NCBI RefSeq assembly: GCF_021272185.1
Contig: NZ_JAJSEC010000001.1
Span: 1 to 64,000 of the forward strand
Reading direction: 5' to 3'
DNA from: Roseivivax sp. GX 12232
GTDB taxonomy: Bacteria > Pseudomonadota > Alphaproteobacteria > Rhodobacterales > Rhodobacteraceae
Length of the DNA: 64,000 nt
Shown: positions 8,002 to 16,510 of the stretch, piece by piece
How the letters are laid out: each line of letters starts with the position of its first letter
Position numbering within the stretch: position 1 is the first letter of the stretch
Notes under the pieces: model-generated
What the model saw: only the letters and a program-made list of their open reading frames with translations
Told to the model about the DNA's origin: nothing
Databases searched by the model: none
Program-made: the position numbers and the translations under genes

Positions 8002-9423
8002 TCAGAAATCGCGGTTCTCATAGGCCTTGAGCGCCCGTTCCCGGCCCTCCTTGGCGCCCACGATCGGCTCGGGATAGGCATCCCCGGGCGCCATCTTCCA
8101 GGACCGCGGGATCGCGTCGAAATAGCTCAGCGCCTCGGCGGGCGGGTCCTGCTGGCCCTCGGCGATCCAGCGCCGGAGATAGCGGCGCTGCTTGTCGAAG
8201 CGGTCGACCTGGGTCTCGGGGTTGAAGACCCGGAAATAGGGCGTCGCATCCGGGCCCGAGCCCGCCGACCACTGCCAGCCGAGCGCGTTCGAGGCCGGGT
8301 CCCAGTCGATCAGGCAGTCCTCGAACCAGGCCTTGCCGATGCGCCAGTGGCTCATCAGGTGCTTGCAGAGATAGGAGGCCACGATCATCCGGCCGCGGTT
8401 GTGCATCCGGCCGGTCACATACATCTCGCGCATGGCCGCGTCGACGAAGGCCATGCCGGTGCGGCCGCGCTTCCAGGCGATGACCTCGGAGCGGCGCTCG
8501 TCCTCGTTCCAGGGGAAGGCGTCCCATTCCCGGCGCCAGTTGCCGCTGTCGAGCTGCGGGGTGTGCCAGAGCAGGTGATAGGCGAACTCGCGCCAGACCA
8601 GCTCCTGCAGGAAGGTGCCGGCGCCCGCCTTGCCGTCCTCCTGCGCGCGGCGCCCGGCGGCCCAGCATTGCGCCGGGGTGATCTCGCCCAGGGCCAGGTT
8701 CTCCGAGAGGTTCGAGGTGCCGTCCTCGGCCGGCAGGTCGCGGGTGGTGTCGTAGTCGCCGATGAGGTTGGCGGTGAAGGCGCCGAGGCGGGACTGCGCC
8801 GCCCCCTCGCCGAGGCGCACGTAGGGCCGCACCACCGCCGCGCCCCGGTCCATGCCCGCGCCGAGCGCCCAGTCGCGCAAGCTGTCGCTCGCGGGCCAGC
8901 TTTCGGGGGCCGGGATGCGGCCCGGCGTGGCGATCGGCTCGGGCACATCGCGGTCGCGGACGGCGCGCCAGAAGGGGGTATAGACCTTGTAGAAGCCGCC
9001 GGTCTTGGTCTCGACGCTCCAGGGTTCGAACATCACGTGGCCGGCGAAGCTTTCGGCCGCGACGCCCTGGTCCTTGAGGGCGGATTTGACCTCGCGGTCG
9101 CGCTCCACGCTCTCGGCGTCATAGGCGCGCATCCAGTGCACCGCGCCGGCGCCGGTCTCTTCGATCAGGTCCTGCAGGACGCTGAGGGCATGGCCCGCGC
9201 GCAGGATCAGCCGGCTGCCCTTCTCGGCGTAGCTTTGCCCGAGGTGCTCGAGCCCCAGCTCCAGTCGCCAGGCCGGCGCGGTGCCGAGACCGCCGACCAG
9301 CCGGTCGCGGATGAAAACCGGGATGACCGGCCCGCCGCGGCGGGCGGCGGCCTCCAGCGCGGGATGGTCGGAGAGCCGCAGGTCGCGGCGGTGCCATAGG
9401 AGCGTCGGTCTCGTGTCAGCCAA
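8002..9423 (-). CDS. phrB: Deoxyribodipyrimidine photo-lyase
   Basis: A 473-residue member of the photolyase/cryptochrome family, which uses blue light and FAD to split cyclobutane pyrimidine dimers. The N-terminal antenna Rossmann domain starts TLLWHRRDLRLSDHPAL. The C-terminal FAD domain has LVWREFAYHLLWHTP, the MHNRGRMIVASYLCKHLMS stretch and the GWQWSAGSGPDATPYFRVFNP signature, where the Trp residues contact the lesion. It ends at the usual family C-terminus. Monocistronic; the ~1-kb gene-free stretch upstream must hold its promoter. A cryptochrome-like variant cannot be excluded by eye. Confidence 0.93.
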   Translation of the reverse strand: MADTRPTLLWHRRDLRLSDHPALEAAARRGGPVIPVFIRDRLVGGLGTAPAWRLELGLEHLGQSYAEKGSRLILRAGHALSVLQDLIEETGAGAVHWMRAYDAESVERDREVKSALKDQGVAAESFAGHVMFEPWSVETKTGGFYKVYTPFWRAVRDRDVPEPIATPGRIPAPESWPASDSLRDWALGAGMDRGAAVVRPYVRLGEGAAQSRLGAFTANLIGDYDTTRDLPAEDGTSNLSENLALGEITPAQCWAAGRRAQEDGKAGAGTFLQELVWREFAYHLLWHTPQLDSGNWRREWDAFPWNEDERRSEVIAWKRGRTGMAFVDAAMREMYVTGRMHNRGRMIVASYLCKHLMSHWRIGKAWFEDCLIDWDPASNALGWQWSAGSGPDATPYFRVFNPETQVDRFDKQRRYLRRWIAEGQQDPPAEALSYFDAIPRSWKMAPGDAYPEPIVGAKEGRERALKAYENRDF

Positions 9424-9670
9424 GGGCGCCTCGCGGGGTTGTTCTTGGGGGGCTGGGAGGGTGGGGTTGGCAGGAGAGCTAGCGTGGCGCGGCGGAGGTC
9501 AACTGTTGGGGGGGGGTGTTGGTCCGGGGCGTTGGGAGGATGGTGGCTGGCGAGATGTGCTCGGAGGACGGATGGAGGTGGGGACCACCTGAAGCCGGCG
9601 GGAGGAGGAAGCCCCGAGACGCCCCCGCCTTCGCAGGGACTCATGCATGCACGGAACGGCTAGGCCCCCT

Positions 9671-9840
9671 CTTGCGCCCGAATAGCACCGAAGGTGCCGG
9701 GCGCGCGCCGGACCGGCCCCTTGGGCCGGCGCTCCTTGGGGTGGCGTGCATAGCTCGTCGCTAGCCCTGAGCTTGCTGGGATTAAGTGCCCCGCTCAGAG
9801 CGCAGCAGCGCCGGCCCCCGGTCCGGTGCGCGCCCTCTGT
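9671..9840 (+). repeat. Structured palindromic repeat, copy A
   Basis: Starts TTGCGCCCGAATAGCACC. Mini-hairpin GCACC-GAA-GGTGC, then CCGGCCC-CTT-GGGCCGG. The left arm 9699-9733 is complementary to the right arm 9807-9835, giving a stem of about 28 bp around a ~70-base apex. At the apex the helix CTGACCT/AGGTCAG of the other copies is changed to CTGAGCT/AGCGCAG, one pair being exchanged on both sides. Confidence 0.85.
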
Positions 9841-10002
9841 TGGGAGTGTTGAGAGGGGGTTTGGGTCCCGGCCTCTTAGGGAGGATCAGCTCACTCAAAG
9901 GACGTCTCCAATCCGAAAGCCGCGCATGTGGCGTGGACGGGCAAGACATCTCGACGCCGCCCCCACAGGAGCTCTGGCCTTCACAGCACGGCCAGGCACC
10001 TC

Positions 10003-10172
10003 CTTGCGCCCGAATAGCATCGAAGATGCCGGGCGCGCGCCGGACCGGCCCTATGGGCCGGCGCTCCTTGGGATGGCGTGCTTAGCTCACAGCCAGCCCT
10101 GACCTTGTTGGGATAAAGTGCTGAGCTCGGAGGTCGGTTGCGACGGCCCCCGGTCCAGCGCGCGCCCTCTGT
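10003..10172 (+). repeat. Structured palindromic repeat, copy B
   Basis: Same layout and orientation as copy A. The first hairpin is GCATC-GAA-GATGC: both strands changed relative to GCACC/GGTGC, so pairing is kept. The second hairpin keeps CCGGCCC/GGGCCGG but has loop TAT. The apex helix is CTGACCT with AGGTCGG (one G-U pair). The right arm is 10141-10168. Confidence 0.85.
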
Positions 10173-10357
10173 CGGGAGGGATGAGAGGGGGTTGGGGGCG
10201 CGAACTCGGGTGAGCGGTCCGGCACGCTTCGGGCGGAGAGCGACGCTTGGCGACGCTACGTGTTCAGATGTGACTAAGGTGCCCTACCACCCAGGACGCC
10301 CCACCGTCTCCCGCGACGCCCCAACACTCCCAAACCAAGCCCCTTGCCCCCTCTCAA

Positions 10358-10395
10358 ACAAAAAAAAGACCCGGGCGCTCCACGCGCCCGGGCCC
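10358..10395 (-). terminator. Rho-independent terminator of the first BCCT gene
   Basis: On the minus strand a 9-bp stem CCCGGGCGC/GCGCCCGGG (10384-10392 with 10370-10378) is followed by a run of eight T. It lies about 30 bases beyond the stop of the BCCT gene at 10422. Confidence 0.9.
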
Positions 10396-10421
10396 AAAAG
10401 CCTCTCAGCTCACCCTGCCGC

Positions 10422-12065
10422 TCAGCGCGGCTCGGTGCGCAGGCCCTGCAGGGTCGACCAGCAGAGCACCAGCAGGATCAGCGTGAAGAAGATCCCGGTG
10501 GTGTTCACCATGGCCTGCAGCGCGGTCAGACCGCCGCCGATCAGGAGCACGATGGCCACCACGCCCTCGGTCGTTGCCCAGAACACCCGCTGCGCGGTGG
10601 GCGCCTCGGTCTTGCCGCCGGCGGTGATCGTGTCGATCACCAGCGAGCCCGAATCCGAGGAGGTGATGAAGAACACCAGCACCAGCACGATGCCCAGCGT
10701 CGAGGTGATCATCGTGAAGGGCAGATCGCCGAACATCGCGAACATGGCGATGGAGTCGTTATAGCTGCCGATCACGTTCTGGTAGACGCCGCTCTCGGTG
10801 CCCATCTCGATGACATGGCTGATCGCCGTGCCGCCGAAGGTGGCCATCCAGAAGACCGACACCAGGGTCGGGATCAGGATCACGCAGGTGATGAACTCGC
10901 GCACCGTGCGGCCGCGGCTCACACGGGCGATGAACATGCCCACGAAGGGCGACCAGGAGATCCACCAGGCCCAGTAGAACGAGGTCCAGCCCTGGCGGAA
11001 GCTGTCATCCTCGCGGCCCACCGGGTTCGACAGCGGGATCACGTCGCGCACATAGGTCGACAGGCCGGTCCAGAAGTCGCTGAGGATCTGCAGCGTCGGC
11101 CCCGCGATGAAGACGAAGAGCAGCAGCAGCCCGGCCAGGAACATGTTGAAGTTCGACAGGACCTTCACGCCGCCGTCGATGCCGCGCACCACCGAGATCA
11201 GCGCCACGGCGGTCACGCCGATGATCACGATGACCTGGGTGTTGAGCCCCTCGGGCAGGCCGAAGACGTAATGCAGACCCGAGGAGGCCTGCTGCGCGCC
11301 GAGACCCAGCGAGGTGGTCAGGCCGAAGAGCGTCGCGAATACCGCGGTGATGTCGATCACATGGCCGGTCCAGCCCCAGACGCGATCGCCGAGGAGCGGG
11401 TAGAAGGCCGAGCGGATCGAGAGCGGCAGCTGCTTGTTGTAGGTAAACAGCGCCAGCGACAGGGCGACCACCGCGTAGACCGACCAGGGGTGCAGACCCC
11501 AGTGGAAGATCGTCGCGGCCAGGCCATGGGCGCGCGCTTCGGCGACCAGCGCCTCGTTGACCGTGCCGTCCTCGGAGAGCGGCCCCTCGAGACCAAGCGG
11601 GCCCGAGACCTGCATGTGGTAGACCGGCTCGAGCACGCCGAAGAACATCAGGCCAATGCCCATGCCGGCAGCAAAGAGCATGGCGAACCACGACAGGTAG
11701 CCGAAGTCCGGCGTCGCCTCGGTGCCGCCCAGGCGCACGGTGCCCCAGGGGCTGACGATCAGCGCCAGGCAGAAGATCACGAAGATGTTCGCCGCCGACA
11801 GGAAGAACCAGTCGAAGGTCGTGGTCACGAATGTGAACAGCCAGTTGAACACCGCCGATGCCTGATCCTGGAAGATCAGCGTGACCAGCACGAAGGCCAT
11901 GGTGGTCAGCGAGGAAATCAGGAAGACGGGGTTGTGAATGTCGAAGACCAGCGGGCCGATCTTCTTTGTGACATTGTCCTGTCCGACCTCATAGGATGTG
12001 TCGATCGTGTCGACTTCTCCGTCGGGGCTTGGAATATCCAGCCCTTCCGATGACGTATCCGTCAT
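10422..12065 (-). CDS. BCCT family betaine/choline/carnitine transporter (copy 1)
   Basis: A 547-residue inner-membrane transporter of the BCCT family, with about 12 transmembrane segments, for quaternary-ammonium osmolytes such as glycine betaine, choline or perhaps DMSP. The substrate and ion motif FAAGMGIGLMFFGVLEP keeps the Gly that in BetP goes with sodium coupling. The family signature WWISWSPFVGMFIARVSRG is complete. The start at 12065 (MTDTSSEGLDI) has AAGGAGG about 9 bases upstream; a longer frame lacks this. It lies downstream of a second BCCT gene of identical length, with a terminator between, so it has its own promoter. The exact substrate is not readable from sequence. Confidence 0.9.
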   Translation of the reverse strand: MTDTSSEGLDIPSPDGEVDTIDTSYEVGQDNVTKKIGPLVFDIHNPVFLISSLTTMAFVLVTLIFQDQASAVFNWLFTFVTTTFDWFFLSAANIFVIFCLALIVSPWGTVRLGGTEATPDFGYLSWFAMLFAAGMGIGLMFFGVLEPVYHMQVSGPLGLEGPLSEDGTVNEALVAEARAHGLAATIFHWGLHPWSVYAVVALSLALFTYNKQLPLSIRSAFYPLLGDRVWGWTGHVIDITAVFATLFGLTTSLGLGAQQASSGLHYVFGLPEGLNTQVIVIIGVTAVALISVVRGIDGGVKVLSNFNMFLAGLLLLFVFIAGPTLQILSDFWTGLSTYVRDVIPLSNPVGREDDSFRQGWTSFYWAWWISWSPFVGMFIARVSRGRTVREFITCVILIPTLVSVFWMATFGGTAISHVIEMGTESGVYQNVIGSYNDSIAMFAMFGDLPFTMITSTLGIVLVLVFFITSSDSGSLVIDTITAGGKTEAPTAQRVFWATTEGVVAIVLLIGGGLTALQAMVNTTGIFFTLILLVLCWSTLQGLRTEPR

Positions 12066-12221
12066 GGACGATACCCTCCTTGCAGGTATGAGTGGATTTT
12101 TGCCTATCGCTTCACCTAGGGCCTCAGCCTCAAGGTCCAGCGAAAACCGCGAATTCGGCCCTTTAACGCGGTTCTGACCGGATGACACCCGGAAAACACG
12201 GGAAAATTCCCCGCAAAACGA

Positions 12222-12254
12222 CACCGCCCCGCATCGCTCGGATGCGGGGCGGTG
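12222..12254 (-). terminator. Terminator between the two BCCT genes
   Basis: A perfect 14-bp stem (12222-12235 with 12241-12254) with a 5-base loop, followed on the minus strand by TGTCGTTTTGC. It lies 53 bases past the stop of the BCCT gene at 12308 and so separates the two transporter genes. Confidence 0.8.
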
Positions 12255-12307
12255 GATGGTTTCCTGTCCGCGCGGGCCCTGTCACGGGCCCCTCGGAGGC
12301 GGCTGGC

Positions 12308-13951
12308 TCAGCCGCGTTTTTCGCTTTTGAGGCCCGCGATGATCGCCCAGCACATCAGAAGAAGCACGATGGTGAAGGGCAGCCCGGTGGAGATCACCAT
12401 GGCCTGCAGCGCGCTCAACCCGCCGCCCAGAAGCAGCACGATCGCCACCGCGCCTTCGAAGAGGCACCAGAAGACCCGCTGCGGCACCGGCGCGTCGATC
12501 TTGCCGCCGGCGGTGATCGTGTCGATCACCAGCGAGCCCGAGTCCGAGGAGGTGACGAAGAAGACGATCACCAAGATCACCGCGATGGTCGAGGTGATCG
12601 CCGCCATCGGCAGATCCGCCAGCATCCCGAAGAGCGACAGCTCCGGCGAGTAGCTGTCGATCACATTGGCCTTCACCTGGCTGGTCTCGGGGTTGGCGAG
12701 CACCTGTTCGATCGCCGTGCCGCCAAAGACCGCCATCCAGAGCACGCAGACCAGGCTCGGGATCAGGATCACGCAGGTGATGAACTCGCGCACCGTCCGG
12801 CCGCGGCTGACGCGGGCGATGAACATGCCGACGAAGGGCGACCAGGAGATCCACCAGGCCCAGTAGAAGGCCGTCCAGCCCTGGCGGTAGCTGTCATCCT
12901 CGCGCCCGACCGGGTTCGAGAGCGGCAGGAGATCCCGGCCGTAAGCCACGAGCCCCTGCCCGAAGTCGGTCAGGAGCACCAGCGTCGGCCCGGCCAGCAG
13001 CACGAAGAGCAGAAGCAGCGCGGCCACCACCATGTTGACCTCGGAGAGGACCTTCACCCCGCCGTCGAGCCCGCGCAGCACCGACACCAGTGCCACCACG
13101 GTGATCGCCACGATCAGCACCACCTGGCTGGTGACGGTATTGGGTACGCCGTAGACGAACTCGAGCCCCGCGACCGCCTGCTGCGCCCCGAAGCCCAGCG
13201 AGGTCGCGAGCCCGAAGAGCGTGGCGAAGACCGCCAGCGTGTCGATGATATGGCCGGTCCAGCCCCAGACCCGCTCTCCGAAGATCGGGTAGAAGGCCGA
13301 GCGGATGGTGAGCGGCAGCCCCTTGTTGTAGGTGAAAAGCGCCAGCGCCAGGGCGACGATGGCGTAGATCGCCCAGGGGTGCAGGCCCCAGTGGTAGATC
13401 GTCGCCGCCAGCCCCATGCGGGCCGCCGCCTCGACGTTCTCGGCGATGATCGAGCCGTCCTCGGCGATGGGCGAGGCCACGCCCAGGGGCTCCGAGATGG
13501 CCATGTGGTAGACCGGCTCCAGCACCCCGAAGAACATCAGCCCGATGCCCATGCCGGCGGCGAAGAGCATGGCGAACCAGCCCGCGTAGGTGAAATCCGG
13601 CGTCGCCTCGGTGCCGCCCAGCCGGACCGAGCCCCAGGGGCTGACGATCAGGAACAGGCTGAAGAGCACGAAGATATTGGCCGCCGAGAGGAAGAACCAG
13701 TCGAAGGTGCTGGTCAGCGCCGGGCGCAGCCAGCCGAAGAACTCGGTCGCCTGGGCCTGGAAGATCAGCGCGTAGAGGACAAACAGCACCACCGCCGCGC
13801 CGGAGATCACGAAGACCGGGTTGTGGATGTCGAAGCCGAAGGGCCCGACCTGGCCGTCGATGTTGTCCTGTCCGATGTCGTATTCGGTGTCGATGATGAC
13901 GGCGTGCCCCTCCGGTTCCGGCACGCCTTCGGCGACGTTCTGATCGGTCAT
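12308..13951 (-). CDS. BCCT family betaine/choline/carnitine transporter (copy 2)
   Basis: A 547-residue paralogue of the neighbouring gene, with the same order of motifs: AAGMGIGLMFFGVLEP, a WGWTGHIID stretch, NPVGREDDSYRQGW and WWISWSPFVGMFIARVSRG. The N-terminal ~45 residues and the region after residue ~440 differ most between the two. Start at 13951 (MTDQNVAEG) with GGGGAGGA upstream. Probably an osmolyte importer. The pair looks like an old tandem duplication, since the proteins have the same length but clearly different residues throughout; they may differ in substrate or affinity. Confidence 0.9.
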   Translation of the reverse strand: MTDQNVAEGVPEPEGHAVIIDTEYDIGQDNIDGQVGPFGFDIHNPVFVISGAAVVLFVLYALIFQAQATEFFGWLRPALTSTFDWFFLSAANIFVLFSLFLIVSPWGSVRLGGTEATPDFTYAGWFAMLFAAGMGIGLMFFGVLEPVYHMAISEPLGVASPIAEDGSIIAENVEAAARMGLAATIYHWGLHPWAIYAIVALALALFTYNKGLPLTIRSAFYPIFGERVWGWTGHIIDTLAVFATLFGLATSLGFGAQQAVAGLEFVYGVPNTVTSQVVLIVAITVVALVSVLRGLDGGVKVLSEVNMVVAALLLLFVLLAGPTLVLLTDFGQGLVAYGRDLLPLSNPVGREDDSYRQGWTAFYWAWWISWSPFVGMFIARVSRGRTVREFITCVILIPSLVCVLWMAVFGGTAIEQVLANPETSQVKANVIDSYSPELSLFGMLADLPMAAITSTIAVILVIVFFVTSSDSGSLVIDTITAGGKIDAPVPQRVFWCLFEGAVAIVLLLGGGLSALQAMVISTGLPFTIVLLLMCWAIIAGLKSEKRG

Positions 13952-14177
13952 GCTGTCCTCCCCTAGCCCTGTTGCAGGCGAGCGCCCCTCTCGAGGGTCC
14001 GCCGCTCTGGCGCGGTGGGCCCCGGAGGCGCCTTCCATGGCCGGGAAGCCTACCGGGTCGAATCGCTCTGTCCAGAAAAATGCTTAATCCCTAGGCATTT
14101 TGCTGGTGGGGGGACCGGGGAAATCGAGGCTGAGACGGCGGGTGTGGGGCGGGGGCACGTAGGGGTTGGCGCCCTCC

Positions 14178-14218
14178 GAAAAGCAGACCGCGCGCGACCA
14201 CATCGGCCACGCGCGGTC
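14178..14218 (-). terminator. Terminator of acuI
   Basis: A 9-bp stem GACCGCGCG/CGCGCGGTC (14186-14194 with 14210-14218) with a T-rich tail (TGCTTTT on the minus strand). It lies about 50 bases past the acuI stop. Confidence 0.65.
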
Positions 14219-14270
14219 CCGTAAGTCGCGCGGTTAGGCGGCTCTGGACCCGCCGCGGGCCCGCCCCCGC

Positions 14271-15263
14271 CTAGCTGCCGAGGTCGACCACGACCCGCCC
14301 GCGCACCTGGCCTTGCAGGATCTGCGCGCCGAGCTCGGGCAGGTCTTCCAGGGTCGCGGGGTGCACCATGGCCTCGAGCTTCTGCATCGGCAGGTCGCGG
14401 GCCACCCGCTGCCAGGCGCGCAGCCGGTTGTCATAGGGCTGCATCACGCTGTCGATGCCCAGGAGGTTCACCCCGCGCAGCAGGAAGGGGATGACCTTGG
14501 CGGGCAGATCCGCCCCGCCGGCGAGCCCCACCGCCGCGGCCGAGCCACCGTATTTCAGCTGCCCCAGAAGCCGCGCCAGCATCGGCCCGCCAACCGCGTC
14601 GACCGCGCCCGCCCAGCGCTCGCTCTCGAGCGGGCGCTTGGTGGTCTCGGCCAGCTCCTCGCGGGCCACGATCTCGGTGGCACCCAGATCCTTGAGGTAA
14701 TCCGCGCCCTCGGGCCGCCCGGTGACCGCCGCGACCTCGTGGCCGAGCTCGGCCAGGATCGCGGTCGCGACCGAGCCCACGCCGCCCGAGGCGCCGGTGA
14801 CCAGCACCGGCCCCTGCCCCGGCGTGAGCCCGTGATCCTCGAGCGCCATGACCGCCAGCATGGCGGTGAAACCCGCGGTGCCCACCGCCATGGCCTGGCG
14901 CGTGGTGAGCCCCTCGGGCAGCGGCACCAGCCAGTCGGCCTTGACCCGGGCCTTCTGGGCGTAGCCGCCCCAATGCGCCTCGCCGACGCGCCAGCCGGTC
15001 AGCACGACCTTGTCGCCGGGCGCGTAGCGATCGTCCGAGGACGCCTCGACCGTGCCCGCGAAATCGATGCCGGGCACATGGGGGTAGCTGCGCACCAGCC
15101 CGCCGCCGGGCCCGAGGCAGAGCCCGTCCTTGTAGTTCAGCGTGCTGTATTCGACCGCCACGGTGACCTCGCCCTCGGGCAGGTCCTCGGTGGCGATCTC
15201 GCGCAGCCCGGCGCTGGTCTTGCCGGTCTCCGCGTCCTTCTCGACGATCAGGGCCTTGAACAT
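14271..15263 (-). CDS. acuI: Acrylyl-CoA reductase (AcuI/YhdH family)
   Basis: A 330-residue zinc-independent medium-chain reductase that uses NADPH to reduce acryloyl-CoA to propionyl-CoA, in roseobacters a step that detoxifies the acrylate made from DMSP. The N-terminal catalytic domain has the YSTLNYKDGLC and VPGIDFAGTVE motifs. The Rossmann motif VLVTGASGGVGSVA comes near residue 150, and the C-terminal part has the YhdH-type KVIPFLLRGVNLLGIDS. Start at 15263 (MFKALIVEKD) with AGGAGG upstream; a longer frame overlaps the DinB gene. No dddL/dmdA-type gene is nearby, so the DMSP link is by family, not context. Confidence 0.9.
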   Translation of the reverse strand: MFKALIVEKDAETGKTSAGLREIATEDLPEGEVTVAVEYSTLNYKDGLCLGPGGGLVRSYPHVPGIDFAGTVEASSDDRYAPGDKVVLTGWRVGEAHWGGYAQKARVKADWLVPLPEGLTTRQAMAVGTAGFTAMLAVMALEDHGLTPGQGPVLVTGASGGVGSVATAILAELGHEVAAVTGRPEGADYLKDLGATEIVAREELAETTKRPLESERWAGAVDAVGGPMLARLLGQLKYGGSAAAVGLAGGADLPAKVIPFLLRGVNLLGIDSVMQPYDNRLRAWQRVARDLPMQKLEAMVHPATLEDLPELGAQILQGQVRGRVVVDLGS

Positions 15264-15340
15264 GGTGCCTCCTCCTTGTCGGTCGCGCCGCGCGGGGCCT
15301 CTCGGGGCCCGCGCGGGGTGGGGTTGGGTCGCGCCGCGGC

Positions 15341-15856
15341 TCAGGGCGCGTCGGCCTCCTCGGGCATGAAGACGAGGTCGCTGACCGGCGCCTTGGCGCC
15401 CGCCTCGGTCAGCATGGCGTGGATCTGGCCGCGGTGGTGGGTCTGGTGGTTGAAGAAATGCGTGACGCAGAGCGCCATGGGCCGGCTGACCTCGCGCCCC
15501 GCGACGCCGGAATACCAGCTGAGATCGCCCTGGAGCGCGGCGCTCTGCAGCCCCCGCGCCCAGTCGGTGAGCCGCGCGTCGAGCGCGGCGCGGGCGCGCT
15601 GTTGTTCCTCGAGGCTCGCGGTGAACTCCGGGCTCTCGGGGATACCGCCCTCGGGCAGCGGGCCCCCGGTGAAACGCGCGAGCCAGACCGTGTCGCCCCA
15701 GAGCAGGTGGTTCGCGGTCCGGAAGATCGAGCCGAAGAAGCCCGCGCCGGTGCTTTTCAGCCGCGCCTCGCCGAGCGCGCGGAAGGCCGCGCCGAGCTGG
15801 CGGTTCTGCCAGGCGTTGTAGCGCGCCATCTGCCGCACGTAGTCCGCGTCGATCAT
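15341..15856 (-). CDS. DinB family protein (metal-dependent four-helix bundle)
   Basis: A 171-residue protein of the DinB/YfiT-like fold, usually a cytoplasmic metal-binding enzyme (thiol transferase or hydrolase) of unclear substrate. His50 in TANHLLWGD and the closely spaced His residues in THFFNHQTHHRGQIHAML are the expected metal-ligand sites. Start ATG at 15856 with a GAGGCCG stretch upstream. It lies 77 bases upstream of acuI on the same strand, so the two could be cotranscribed. The function cannot be named. Confidence 0.82.
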   Translation of the reverse strand: MIDADYVRQMARYNAWQNRQLGAAFRALGEARLKSTGAGFFGSIFRTANHLLWGDTVWLARFTGGPLPEGGIPESPEFTASLEEQQRARAALDARLTDWARGLQSAALQGDLSWYSGVAGREVSRPMALCVTHFFNHQTHHRGQIHAMLTEAGAKAPVSDLVFMPEEADAP

Positions 15857-15960
15857 CAGCCGGCCTCCTCTGCCGCCGCCAATCGAGCAGCTTGCCGCGC
15901 CGCTGGCAAGACCGTCGAGGGTTTACGGCTTCTTTACCTTGAGGACGGAGGCTGGCGCCC

Positions 15961-16191
15961 ATGCCGCGTCTTTATGGTGCCCTCTCGCCCGAAGCCTGGA
16001 TGGCCGAGCTTTTTGGCTCGCAATCGGCCATCCGCGGCCAGGTGATCCGCCGCTCGCGCCGCGACGTGGAGCGTTACGCGGGCATGGATGCGCTCAAGGC
16101 CGAGGTGGCGCGGCGCGGCTACCGGGCGGTGGAGAACTCGGGCCAGGTGGTGATCTTCTGCAACCGCGCGCCGATCACGCGGCTGGTCTGA
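15961..16191 (+). CDS. Small conserved protein (76 aa)
   Basis: A 76-residue soluble basic protein beginning MPRLYGALSPEAW and ending in a beta-like GQVVIFCNRAPITRLV. I recall similar short proteins in many Rhodobacteraceae, sometimes misnamed phosphoribosylanthranilate isomerase; this one is far too short for that enzyme. No catalytic motif is seen. It is divergent from the DinB gene. Its TGA is directly followed by a perfect 9-bp inverted repeat, probably its terminator. Confidence 0.65.
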   Translation: MPRLYGALSPEAWMAELFGSQSAIRGQVIRRSRRDVERYAGMDALKAEVARRGYRAVENSGQVVIFCNRAPITRLV

Positions 16192-16211
16192 GGGTTCCGC
16201 ACGCGGAACCC
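16192..16211 (+). terminator. Perfect inverted repeat at the end of the 76-aa gene
   Basis: GGGTTCCGC (16192-16200), a 2-base loop, then GCGGAACCC (16203-16211), starting at the base after the stop codon. It is the first of five short perfect hairpins before ssrA. No T-run follows, so termination is likely but not certain. Confidence 0.5.
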
Positions 16212-16510
16212 TCGGGGAAATCCGACGCGGATTTTAGGGGGATGTTTGAGGGAATCGCTTTTGAGCGACCCGCGCGCCCCTGTTGGACGCGATGTCCGGC
16301 CGTCCACCCGCGGTGACCACCCGGTCCAAATGCCAGCTGAACCACCACGGCGCGTGAACCACCCGTCACAAAAGACTCCAAACCGCCACCACCCGCGCCC
16401 CCAGGTTTTCCGCGTCCGGAAAACCGCCCCGAAATCTCCGCGAGATTTCGACACCCCCTTTGCAAGCCCGCCGCAAACCCCTATCTTCCCAAGTGTTCCG
16501 GAAACGGAAC
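16212..16510. repeat. Cluster of short perfect hairpins before ssrA
   Basis: No gene here. Four more perfect inverted repeats follow the one at the end of the 76-aa gene: AAATCCG/CGGATTT (16218-16234), GGTTTTCCG/CGGAAAACC (16404-16425), CGAAATCTC/GAGATTTCG (16430-16450) and GTTCCG-GAAA-CGGAAC (16495-16510). All have 3-4 base loops and most share a CCG/CGG closing end. They may be remnants of one mobile hairpin family, or processing and promoter elements for ssrA. Confidence 0.65.

Larger units (their letters stand above)
9424..10357. other. Gene-free stretch holding two copies of a structured repeat
   Basis: Over 900 bases between phrB and the BCCT gene. The only open frames run across repeat copies and have no start signal or domain. 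It contains direct copies of the ~170-bp element at 9671 and 10003, about 330 bases apart, and G-rich sequence next to the phrB start. Confidence 0.6.

Noticed and set aside
9746-10764. Several plus-strand ORFs across repeat copies A and B
   Set aside because: Their translations follow the repeat sequence and differ between copies. They have no ribosome-binding site or domain and read into the terminator of the BCCT gene.
10422-13951. Assembly duplication of the BCCT gene
   Set aside because: The two copies differ at many residues and in their flanks, so they are real paralogues.
15961-16191. Phosphoribosylanthranilate isomerase
   Set aside because: At 76 residues it cannot form the TIM barrel, and none of the catalytic motifs is present.
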